Below are positions 22,726 to 30,370 of a stretch of DNA of 34,530 bases, piece by piece. The DNA lies in NCBI GenBank assembly GCA_903910795.1, contig CAIWAX010000472.1:1-34530 (forward strand), written 5' to 3'. The notes beneath the pieces are model-generated. The model did not search any database. It saw only the letters and a program-made list of their open reading frames with translations, and was not told the DNA's origin. This stretch comes from an uncultured Anaerolineae bacterium (GTDB lineage: Bacteria > Chloroflexota > Anaerolineae > Anaerolineales > Villigracilaceae). Position 1 is the stretch's first letter. The number at the start of each line of letters is the position of its first letter. A program made the position numbers and the translations under genes.

Positions 22726-23355
22726 ATGGATGAACCTGGCGATTTGCTCCCGAAAGAGCACACTCGCACCGGACGCAAGTGCAGGTGTCGGGACGATGTG
22801 AGCAAATCGATTCAAAAAGCCATTCAGCGTCTGAAACATGGTGACATGAACGGGTTGGAAACCCTGGTGTATGTTTTCCAGACCAAAGCCGTGCGTGTTG
22901 CGTTTCTGATCACGCAGGATGAACCAGCCGCGGAAGATATCGTCCAGGATACATTTATCCGCATTTATCAACGTATTCGCTTCTTTGATGAAGCCCGTCC
23001 GTTTGAGCCGTACCTGATGCAAAGCGTGGTACATGCCGCCCTGAACGCTGCGCGGCAGGATAACAAAGTGGTTTCATTGGATGATGGGTCATCCGATCTG
23101 GAAGACCTCCTGGCGCGGGCCGTTTCGCCCGAGTCGCAGGTGGAATCCAAACAACTTACCAGCGAAATCCTGGCGGCCCTTTCCGACCTTGCGCCGCGCC
23201 AGCGTGCGGCCATTGTGCAAAGATACTATTTGCAAATGAGTGAAAAGGAAATGGCTGAAGCGCTGCAATCTGCGCCGGGCACCGTGAAATGGCTGCTCAA
23301 TTCTGCACGCACCCGTTTGCGCGAGCTGCTGAAACCGGGTAGGAGCCTCAAATGA
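22726..23355 (+). CDS. ECF-like sigma factor (sigma-70 family, regions 2 and 4)
   Basis: Directs RNA polymerase to alternative promoters. Region 2 lies at about residues 40-110 and includes EPAAEDIVQDTFIRIYQRI, the core-binding and -10 recognition helices. Region 4 lies at about 145-205 with LSDLAPRQRAAIVQRYYLQMS, then the HTH SEKEMAEALQSAPGTVKWLLNSARTRLREL. Region 3 is absent, as in ECF factors. The ~30-residue leader is charged and has two Cys (KCRCR). The ATG at 22726 is chosen because GGAG lies 6 nt upstream; an in-frame TTG at 22714 lacks a site. Its stop overlaps the ATG of the next, membrane-spanning gene by 4 nt, the classical sigma/anti-sigma arrangement. Confidence 0.9.
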   Translation: MDEPGDLLPKEHTRTGRKCRCRDDVSKSIQKAIQRLKHGDMNGLETLVYVFQTKAVRVAFLITQDEPAAEDIVQDTFIRIYQRIRFFDEARPFEPYLMQSVVHAALNAARQDNKVVSLDDGSSDLEDLLARAVSPESQVESKQLTSEILAALSDLAPRQRAAIVQRYYLQMSEKEMAEALQSAPGTVKWLLNSARTRLRELLKPGRSLK

Positions 23356-25676
23356 ACAAGAATTTTCGTGATGTTTTGGATGCTGCTGCCCGTTCGCATG
23401 TACCGGATAACTTGAACCTGTACCCGCGCATCGCCGCGAACCTTGAGGAAAGACACTCCCGCGCAAGAACCGGGATTACCATCATGCAGACCTTGCGTGC
23501 CCGCCCGGCGCTGCTGATCGTTATGGTTTTACTGGCGCTCGGCCTGCTGACCGGTGTGGCTTATGCGGTCGGGCGCTCGCTCGGTTACATTCCGGGTGTG
23601 GGACTGGTGGAGCAGGGCGCGCCCATCCGCGTGCTTGCGGAGCCGGTTTCGTTAACCCGGGACGGGATCACAGTCACAGTTACCGCTGCTGTACTCACAT
23701 CCGACAAATCCACCTTTGTTTATTCCGTTGAAAACGTGCCATTCAGTGCCTATTCGCACAACGAAAATGTGTCTGGCTGCTATGATATGGCCAAAATTAT
23801 GTTACCGGCTGGCGGAGCACTTTTCTTTCGTGATGGTTCCGGCTCGTCAATCCAGACCCGCGCTTCATTTTCTGAGATCCCAACCAATGTCAACGAGGCT
23901 ACTTTCATCCTGCCCTGCATCCAGGATACCCTGCCCGGTCTGGCACCCGAAAACTGGCAACTCCCACTGCGCTTCAAACCCGCCCCAGCAGATATGACCG
24001 TCGTGCCAGTGGTTGAAATTCAACCGACTGCAACATTAGTGCCTACCGGGTTGACCGGCGCGCCCGTGGTTGAAGCCCAAAACACTGCCACATCCACGCC
24101 GACATCTTTGTACGGAGCTTCGATCACGGTGGATCGATTCATACCGATAGAGGATGGTTATTACCTGATCGGTCACACGGAATGGAACGATGATCGTCTG
24201 AAGAATCTGCAGATTATGAGAATAACGGGCCAGGATGCCTCCGGCCGGGAGGTATTGATGGAAGTCCTTGATGCGCAAAACAGTGGTTTGAATTTAATAG
24301 GGAACCAATGGGTTTACCATATTTTCGGAAAAGTATTCAAGGGACCGCTTACATTTCGCGCTAATGAAGTCCTGATAGAATTTAAAAATCCAGTTTTATA
24401 CCAGATTGACCTGCGCCCCTTCCAATTCAAATTCGATGACAGCCAGTTGGGCATTCCTTACAAGACCGGCATCAAGACGCTGGATGTCCCGGGAATACTG
24501 GCCAGCGCTTTCAAGGCCACCTACACCAACCAAGGTGATCTGCGCGGCTTTGAAATTGCCATGAAAGCCGATCCAGAGCTTAGAAACCTGTCCTTCCGCA
24601 TCGCCAGCGCGCTGGATACCAGTGGAATGCGGCAGGTGGCGGGTTCCAGCGGCTCTTTCCGGGATGAAAGCACCGGGCTGTTGCTTGCGAGGGTGCTGAC
24701 GGATGCCAAAATGTCCTTCCCGTTGGTGCTGGCAGTCGACTCTGCCAATATCAGTGGCAACTGGGAAACCATCTGGAATCCGCCTGCGCCGCCATCCGGA
24801 GCGACCCCGGTTTACGCGCCGCAGGCCTGTTTGGACCTGGAACACTGGAAAAACATCTTAAAAAACCCACCCATGCTTCCAACCGGGTTACCTGCGCGGG
24901 CAATGGTGTTGCGCGGCGCACTTTTGCCTAACCCTTCTTTATTTCTTCAAAACCTGGATGGCAGCAATGAACAACCGCTGGTGTTTGGGAGCGGGTCACT
25001 ATCTCCAGACGGCTCCAGACTGGTGTATTCGGATGAAAATGAGAACATCCAAATTCTGGAACTCGCCAGCGGTCAAAAACATAAAATCAGCGGTGGTGTC
25101 AATAACACGCCCATCTGGTCGCCGGATGGGAAGCGGATCGCATACCTGCATCAAACCGGTCAGGGCATGAATATCTTTGTGGTGGAGGCGGATGGATCAA
25201 ACCAGACCGCGCTGACTGAACTGGCCACCAATCCGGAACTGCGTGGTTGGACACCGGATGGCCGCAATTTACTGATCGTGGCTAACCAAGGAATGGAAAG
25301 CCAGATTGCGTTGCTTGATACGGCCACCCGGGAAATCAAGCCACTAATCCATACTTACGGGCTTACCTGGGATGTGACAGCCTCACTTTCACCCGACGGT
25401 CAGTGGCTGGCATATTCTGAGAAAGTCACTGGCAGGATTGGCGCCGGCATCTATATTTCCCGTTTGGACGGCTCCGAAAAACGCCTGCTGGTGCAGTTGG
25501 ATTATTGGCCGGCTTTCTCACCGGTCTGGTCGCCAGACGGAAAATGGCTGGCTTTCAACGCCATTAATAATGATTTGCCGGATGGCTCTGCCAGCGCCGG
25601 GGTGATCAATGTGGACACCTGCCAGGTGGCGCCGCTGAGCGGGCTACAGGGTGAGATTCGCGCTTGGGTGAGATAA
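23352..25676 (+). CDS. Probable anti-sigma factor with extracytoplasmic beta-propeller (774 aa)
   Basis: Single-pass membrane protein. Residues 1-50 are cytosolic and start with a helical segment (FRDVLDAAARSHVPDN, LNLYPRIAANLEER) like the short sigma-binding N-termini of Chloroflexi anti-sigma factors. No HxxxCxxC zinc motif is present. One helix spans ~53-74. Outside follows a beta-rich DUF4179-like region (~85-210), then a linker with a 19-residue direct repeat beginning VVEIQPTAT and VVEAQNTAT (~220-257). A second beta-rich region comes next. From ~545 to the end are at least five PD40/TolB-type blades (SPDGSRLVYS, WSPDGKRIAYL, WTPDGRNLLIV, SPDGQWLAYS, WSPDGKWLAFN). The ATGA overlap with the sigma gene supports the anti-sigma role, which remains inference. 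Confidence 0.8.
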   Translation: MNKNFRDVLDAAARSHVPDNLNLYPRIAANLEERHSRARTGITIMQTLRARPALLIVMVLLALGLLTGVAYAVGRSLGYIPGVGLVEQGAPIRVLAEPVSLTRDGITVTVTAAVLTSDKSTFVYSVENVPFSAYSHNENVSGCYDMAKIMLPAGGALFFRDGSGSSIQTRASFSEIPTNVNEATFILPCIQDTLPGLAPENWQLPLRFKPAPADMTVVPVVEIQPTATLVPTGLTGAPVVEAQNTATSTPTSLYGASITVDRFIPIEDGYYLIGHTEWNDDRLKNLQIMRITGQDASGREVLMEVLDAQNSGLNLIGNQWVYHIFGKVFKGPLTFRANEVLIEFKNPVLYQIDLRPFQFKFDDSQLGIPYKTGIKTLDVPGILASAFKATYTNQGDLRGFEIAMKADPELRNLSFRIASALDTSGMRQVAGSSGSFRDESTGLLLARVLTDAKMSFPLVLAVDSANISGNWETIWNPPAPPSGATPVYAPQACLDLEHWKNILKNPPMLPTGLPARAMVLRGALLPNPSLFLQNLDGSNEQPLVFGSGSLSPDGSRLVYSDENENIQILELASGQKHKISGGVNNTPIWSPDGKRIAYLHQTGQGMNIFVVEADGSNQTALTELATNPELRGWTPDGRNLLIVANQGMESQIALLDTATREIKPLIHTYGLTWDVTASLSPDGQWLAYSEKVTGRIGAGIYISRLDGSEKRLLVQLDYWPAFSPVWSPDGKWLAFNAINNDLPDGSASAGVINVDTCQVAPLSGLQGEIRAWVR

Positions 25677-25815
25677 AAACCAATACCAAAAGTTGATTGG
25701 TTGTACAGCAGGCGCATGAATATCGTCGGGTTTGGCACGGTTTTCAGGGAGTAAGATTGTTAATAGAAATTGCCTGTCAACCTTCGCTTTTCACTTCGGT
25801 TTGGCAAGAGGTGCC

Positions 25816-26934
25816 ATGCAAAAGATAACCCGACTTACGGTTGAAACATTGCTTTGTATTACTCTTTTTGGTTGTGCGACCAGCCCATTATCAGGCTCCG
25901 CGACTTTACCCGGGGATGGAGCTGCGACGCAGGTTGTACTCCAACCTTCAGCAATCCTGCCCACACCAATTACAACAAATGAAACGAAAAAGCCTGCCCA
26001 AACCAGCGCTTGCAGCAAAATCGCTTTTACCCTGACCGAACAAAGCGACACTGAAATCTACACGGCCTGTCCGGACGGCAGCCATCTACAAAATCTGACC
26101 AATCATTCCGCATCTGCGGACTTTCAACCAGCATGGTCGCCAGATGGAACAAGGATAGCTTTTGTTTCTTCCCGGACGGGATCAAACCAGATCCATATCA
26201 TGAATGCCGATGGCAGCCATGTGAGCAGAATAACTTCCGATCATGAAAACAGTTTTCCCATTTGGCTGCCCGCTTCGCGTGGAAAAAACATTGCATTTCT
26301 TTCCACAGATGGAAAAGGGCTGTGGGGGTGGCAGGTGATCAATCTCGAAAACGGCGAGATCAGCCAATTAACGGACCCTTCTTATGACTTTTTCTTTGGG
26401 ACTCCAGCCTGGTCTCCGGATGGAAAGTACAGCGCTTATATGTCAATGGTGGAACAGAAGCAGCGCAACGATGGCGCCAGTCAAATCCATGTCAGGGGAG
26501 GGGATGGTTCGAACGATATTAAAGTAACGGATAATCTATACGCCAATATTAACCCTGCCTGGTCTCCAGATGGGGCTCAAATAGCCTTTCTTTCTGAACA
26601 GGATGGGATATACGGCTCATTTGGTTTGTATTTGATTGACAAAGATGGCTCGCATCAGCGCAAATTGTCAGCCCCCATTTTCCCCGAAAATTCCCGGCCC
26701 ACCTGGTCACCGGATGGCAGCCAAATCGCGATCAGCGCGGATATAGGCGCCGGGGGCATCAAGATCATTGACGTGCAGACTGGCGCGATCCGCGAATTGC
26801 TAAAATTACCCCGCGGTCAAAGCGCTGCAAATCCAGCCTGGCAACCCGTAACCATCACCGGATCAGTCTTCCCACCCATTTCCTTTCCCGGCAGAAATAC
26901 CGGCCCACGATTTAATCCCAATACCAAATGTTAA
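25816..26934 (+). CDS. TolB-like six-bladed propeller lipoprotein (372 aa)
   Basis: Exported lipoprotein. The start is set at ATG 25816, where GAGG is 5 nt upstream and a signal peptide (MQKITRLTVETLLCITL) begins; the longer frame from 25732 would bury this signal. The lipobox is LFGC, lipidated at Cys20. After a Thr/Pro-rich linker come six PD40 blades: SKIAFTL, WSPDGTRIAFVS, KNIAFLS (lacking SPDG), WSPDGKYSAYMS, WSPDGAQIAFLS and WSPDGSQIAIS, as in TolB. It probably binds a protein or glycan at the cell surface. It lies 139 nt after the anti-sigma gene (a small inverted repeat AACCAAT/ATTGGTT sits at 25678-25702), and its end overlaps the VanZ-like gene by 7 nt. Confidence 0.85.
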   Translation: MQKITRLTVETLLCITLFGCATSPLSGSATLPGDGAATQVVLQPSAILPTPITTNETKKPAQTSACSKIAFTLTEQSDTEIYTACPDGSHLQNLTNHSASADFQPAWSPDGTRIAFVSSRTGSNQIHIMNADGSHVSRITSDHENSFPIWLPASRGKNIAFLSTDGKGLWGWQVINLENGEISQLTDPSYDFFFGTPAWSPDGKYSAYMSMVEQKQRNDGASQIHVRGGDGSNDIKVTDNLYANINPAWSPDGAQIAFLSEQDGIYGSFGLYLIDKDGSHQRKLSAPIFPENSRPTWSPDGSQIAISADIGAGGIKIIDVQTGAIRELLKLPRGQSAANPAWQPVTITGSVFPPISFPGRNTGPRFNPNTKC

Positions 26935-27599
26935 TAGAATTTGACGCTGCCGCCTGGTTGATTGGATTGGCGACCCTGGTTATCCCCCTGATTGCCCTGC
27001 GCAGGCGCGGTGGCTTTTATCTTTTCTTTTTCTCCATCTTCTGGGTCTATCTTTTGGTGCTGGTCAGCGTAACCGTGTTTCCCATTCCGGTGGGGATGGA
27101 GGGTGGTTACAGATACCCATCCATTTGGGCGCAAATCGATTCCATGTTTCATTACAGCGGGCTGAACCTGGTTCCACTCTATTTTAATAACTGCTGGGAT
27201 CTGCCGCGGGCCTGCGCGATTGGGATTTATGAAAACATCCTGATGACCGTGCCATTTGGCTTTGGGATCAACTTCATCGCGCGCCTCAGAAGCAGGGACT
27301 TCGTCTGGCTGGCGCTGGCGCTTGGGCTGCTGATTGAAACTGCCCAGTTTGCGCTTGACTTGATATTTGGCGGGGTCTACCGTTCTGTGGATGCCAACGA
27401 TGTATTGTTTAATGGGCTGGGGGTGTGGCTTGGATATGGCTTGTTTCTCGTTTTTGCCTGGCTCTTCCTGCTCATCACCCGGCGCTTCAAGCCCGCGCAG
27501 ACCGGCTTACCGGGTTTCATCCTGAACGTCTGTCGGGCCGGGTTGGCGGGAACCGGCAGGCCAGCGGAATTGTCTATTCAAAAAAGATGCCTGCCATGA
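26928..27599 (+). CDS. VanZ-like membrane protein (223 aa)
   Basis: Integral membrane protein with about five helices. The VanZ-family core is visible: VPLYFNN...YENILMTVPFGFGINF (the usual NxLLFxPxG), then ALGLLIETAQFALDL and the signature YRSVDANDVLFNGLGVWLGYGL. VanZ itself confers low-level teicoplanin resistance by an unknown mechanism, but most relatives have no known role, so a resistance phenotype is not implied. The C-terminal ~35 residues are basic and polar and look like a non-conserved tail. The ATG overlaps the preceding stop by 7 nt, and the TGA overlaps the next ATG by 4 nt, so it is translationally coupled on both sides within the sigma-factor operon. Confidence 0.85.
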   Translation: MLIEFDAAAWLIGLATLVIPLIALRRRGGFYLFFFSIFWVYLLVLVSVTVFPIPVGMEGGYRYPSIWAQIDSMFHYSGLNLVPLYFNNCWDLPRACAIGIYENILMTVPFGFGINFIARLRSRDFVWLALALGLLIETAQFALDLIFGGVYRSVDANDVLFNGLGVWLGYGLFLVFAWLFLLITRRFKPAQTGLPGFILNVCRAGLAGTGRPAELSIQKRCLP

Positions 27600-28741
27600 C
27601 AAAAGCCCACATCCGAGTGCTTTCCAGTATTACGCTGCTCATCCTGACAGCGCTTTGCGCCTGTCAGCCTGCCGACCCGCAGCCGGTCTTCAGCCCTTCG
27701 GCGGAAGCGACTGCCACGCCCATTTCACTGCCCGGCAGCGCGCCAAAAGTGCTGGCAACTTTACCTGGGGTGATCTGGTCTTTTGACATCAGCCCGGATG
27801 GTAGCCAAATCGCCATCGCGACATCCAAAGGCCTGGAAATCTATGATTTAAAGACCTTTGCCCTGCTGGAAAGTCTTGAGGCGGGTGCCAGTCAATATGA
27901 TGTTTCCTGGTCACCGGATGGAAAAAGACTGGCAGCCGGAGTGGGATTGGCGCTTAAAAGCCCCACAGAAAACGCGGGCGGCGAAGCTGTTTTGAGAGTC
28001 TGGGATACCTCCACCTCGCCCCGTGCAGGAACCGGGGCTACCGCGAAAATCGTTTTGGAAACCAATTTCGCGGGTGACATGCTCAACGAGCGAATTCTCG
28101 ATCTGGCATGGAAACCGGATGGGAGCGCACTGGCGTTGAGTACCGATATCCACGGCGTCATGGTTGTGGATGCCACAACGGGAAAACTGCTATCCCAGCA
28201 AACCGGTTTTGCCAGTTCGGTGATGGAAGCCGCCTGGTCTCCGGACGGGTCGCGCCTGGTCTCGACCAGCGACGCGGCTTACAGCCTGCGCCGCTGGAAG
28301 GTGGATAGCGGTGAAGCAGTGCGCCTGTTTGACCCGCGCGTCGGCAATCCCTGGCATGTGCTCTGGATGAAGGACGGCAAACGGATTGTCTCTGGTCACG
28401 TTTATGGAACGGTCTGTTTTTGGACAGTGGCGACCAACAAATGCGACGGCTTGATCCAGGCGCACCGCACGGCAATTTTCAGCATGGCGCTCAGCCCGGA
28501 CGGGTCAAAACTGGCAACCGGTGGCGGCGTCATCCGGGTTTGGGATACTGCCAACGGGAAATTGCTGACAGCCTTTGGCGAGGATATCAAGATCATTTAC
28601 AACCACCTGTCCTGGTTGCCAGACGGCCAAAGCATTGTTTCCTCGCAATCCAACATGGAGGATCCTGAAATAACAAGCCTGCGTCTTTGGGATACCGCCA
28701 CTGGCATACCGCAGGCAGAATTTCGAGGCGGGAAAAGATAA
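27596..28741 (+). CDS. WD40-like seven-bladed propeller lipoprotein (381 aa)
   Basis: Exported lipoprotein with signal MTKAHIRVLSSITLLIL and lipobox LCAC. The start at 27596 forms an ATGA overlap with VanZ; an in-frame ATG at 27587 is an equally possible start. Seven blade motifs can be counted, enough for a closed propeller: ISPDGSQIAIA, WSPDGKRLAAG, WKPDGSALALS, WSPDGSRLVST, WMKDGKRIVSG, LSPDGSKLATG and WLPDGQSIVSS. Several are followed by WD-like endings (VWDT, LRLWDTATG). The family mediates protein-protein contacts. As the last gene of the sigma operon, it is likely a surface partner of the anti-sigma propeller or of the TolB-like lipoprotein. Only 6 nt separate its stop from the convergent cydA stop, with no terminator between. 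Confidence 0.85.
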   Translation: MTKAHIRVLSSITLLILTALCACQPADPQPVFSPSAEATATPISLPGSAPKVLATLPGVIWSFDISPDGSQIAIATSKGLEIYDLKTFALLESLEAGASQYDVSWSPDGKRLAAGVGLALKSPTENAGGEAVLRVWDTSTSPRAGTGATAKIVLETNFAGDMLNERILDLAWKPDGSALALSTDIHGVMVVDATTGKLLSQQTGFASSVMEAAWSPDGSRLVSTSDAAYSLRRWKVDSGEAVRLFDPRVGNPWHVLWMKDGKRIVSGHVYGTVCFWTVATNKCDGLIQAHRTAIFSMALSPDGSKLATGGGVIRVWDTANGKLLTAFGEDIKIIYNHLSWLPDGQSIVSSQSNMEDPEITSLRLWDTATGIPQAEFRGGKR

Positions 28742-28747
28742 ACACAG

Positions 28748-30160
28748 CTAGATCTGCGCTCCAACCATCACAATTTCCATGGCCTGGTCGGATTCATCCA
28801 CATCCACCGATTTACGCAGCGCGGCTTCAGTGCCCTGGCGCGCGAACCGGTACATCAGGCGCACCATCACCACGGCCAGCCCAAAGTACACCAGGCTGAA
28901 ACCAACCAGGCTGATCGCAACCATCCCGGGGGTCAGATTGGGGGAAATGGCTTTCTCGGTGGTCAGCAGCCCCTGCACGATCCAGGGCTGACGGCCCATT
29001 TCGGTGGTGACCCAGCCTGCCACACCCGCGATCAAGGGCAGGGGGATCATATACGGCAGCCATCTCAACCACTTCACCAGCCTGGGCGGCCAATTTTTCA
29101 ACGCCACCAGCAGGGCAAAGGCCGAGACAAAAAACATAAAGAAGCCCAGCGCCACCATGATACGGAAACTCCAATAAGTCACCACCATGAGCGGAATGTA
29201 ATCATTGGGGCCGTACTTTTTTTCATACTGGGCCTGCAGATCCTTGACGCCCTGGATCTGGCAGTCAAAGTTATTACAGGCCAGGAAGCTGGCCATATAC
29301 GGCAGGCGCAGCGACCAAACTTCCTGCTTGCCGGTCAGGTCGCCAATCGTCAGCAGGGAAAAGGAAGCGGGCTGCTCGGTATTCCAGATCGCTTCGATGG
29401 AGGCCAACTTCATGGGCTGATAAACGCGCATTTCCTGGCCCTGTTCGTGACCGGTCATGATCAACAGAATGGCCGCGAACAGGCCCACAATGGCCGCCGT
29501 GGTGAAAGATGGCTTGAAAACCTCCACTTCCTCGTTGCGCAGAATATACCAGGCGCTGACGCCCAGGATGAAAAAAGCCGAGGTCACAAAACCGGCCGCC
29601 AGCGCGTGGCGGAACAACAGCCAGCCCTTCGGGTTGGTCAGCACAGCCACGATATCCACCAGTTGCGCGTTACCGGTGAGCGGGTTAATCACATACCCAA
29701 CCGGGTTGTGCATCCAGCCGCTGGCCAACAGGATCCAGATCGAGGAAGACAGACTGCCCAGGGCAGCCATCCAGATCGAAAATAAGTGAACTTTTTTGGA
29801 TACGATCCCTTCGCCAAAAATCCAGATGCCGATAAACACGGATTCGACAAAAAACGCCAGCAGCGTTTCGACAGCCAGCAGTGTGCCGAATATATCCCCG
29901 ACAAAGCGGGAATATTCCGACCAGTTCATGCCAAACTGAAATTCCTGTACCAGCCCGGTCACAACCCCCACGCCAAAGTTGACCAGAAAGAGCTTGCCCC
30001 AGAACTTGGCCATGCGGCGGTAGCGTTCTTCGCCGGTGCGGTAGTACTGGGTTTGAAAAATAGCCACAAACCAGATCAGGCCGAGAGTCAGGGGCACAAA
30101 CAGGAAGTGAAAAGCGGTGGTCACGCCAAATTGGATACGGGAAAGAGCGACAACGTCCAT
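28748..30160 (-). CDS. cydA: Cytochrome bd oxidase subunit I, no adjacent cydB
   Basis: Quinol-oxidising heme subunit of the bd-type terminal oxidase, an integral membrane protein (470 aa, ~9 helices). The key residues are present: His18 (TTAFHFLF, heme b595 ligand), the two Glu in AVETLLAFFVESVF, the His in LFRHALAAGFVTS (heme b558), Lys and Glu in the Q-loop PMKLASIEAIW, the Met in YWSFRIMV (heme b558), and EMGRQPW. The Q-loop is of the short type. The start at 30160 has GAGG 5 nt upstream; the longer frame to 30265 would overlap the promoter. Subunit II (cydB) normally follows but is absent: the downstream neighbour is a convergent unrelated gene. The partner is elsewhere or is a CydA-like protein. 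Confidence 0.95.
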   Translation of the reverse strand: MDVVALSRIQFGVTTAFHFLFVPLTLGLIWFVAIFQTQYYRTGEERYRRMAKFWGKLFLVNFGVGVVTGLVQEFQFGMNWSEYSRFVGDIFGTLLAVETLLAFFVESVFIGIWIFGEGIVSKKVHLFSIWMAALGSLSSSIWILLASGWMHNPVGYVINPLTGNAQLVDIVAVLTNPKGWLLFRHALAAGFVTSAFFILGVSAWYILRNEEVEVFKPSFTTAAIVGLFAAILLIMTGHEQGQEMRVYQPMKLASIEAIWNTEQPASFSLLTIGDLTGKQEVWSLRLPYMASFLACNNFDCQIQGVKDLQAQYEKKYGPNDYIPLMVVTYWSFRIMVALGFFMFFVSAFALLVALKNWPPRLVKWLRWLPYMIPLPLIAGVAGWVTTEMGRQPWIVQGLLTTEKAISPNLTPGMVAISLVGFSLVYFGLAVVMVRLMYRFARQGTEAALRKSVDVDESDQAMEIVMVGAQI

Positions 30161-30227
30161 ACAAACCTCAATAAGTATTTTCAGGATACGCACGAAATTG
30201 TGAATAAAAGTACAATCGACAGGTGCA

Positions 30228-30266
30228 ATTCTAACAAATAAGGTCTTATTAGTGATTAGTATCACT
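30228..30266 (-). promoter_or_regulatory. Crp/Fnr-type palindrome and extended -10 upstream of cydA
   Basis: A perfect 16-bp palindrome AGTGATTAGTATCACT (30251-30266) has the GTGA-N6-TCAC core recognised by Crp/Fnr-family regulators. Reading leftward, 17 bp separate it from TAGAAT (30233-30228), preceded by TG one base away (an extended -10). The palindrome centre would be at about -38 relative to the start, near a class II activator position. cydA begins about 70 bp further on. Oxygen or redox control is inferred from the gene and site type. Confidence 0.6.
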
Positions 30267-30314
30267 TAAGAGTTTCCCAGGGATTCTGACATTTTATTAA
30301 CACCCACCCTCCCA

Positions 30315-30348
30315 ATAAAAAAGCCCACCTCCAGGAATGGAAGTGGGC
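30315..30348 (-). terminator. Intrinsic terminator after the renalase-like gene
   Basis: On the minus strand, arms 30348-30339 (GCCCACTTCC) and 30332-30323 (GGAGGTGGGC, one mismatch) form a hairpin followed by a run of T (30322-30316). It begins 22 nt after the stop of the leftward oxidoreductase and separates that unit from cydA. Confidence 0.85.
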
Positions 30349-30370
30349 CAAATGATCTATGAAACTGGCG

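Noticed and set aside
22267-23034. 255-aa minus-strand frame across the tRNA and sigma-factor start
   Set aside because: It runs through the tRNA-Lys gene and terminator and is antisense to conserved genes, so it is not a real protein.
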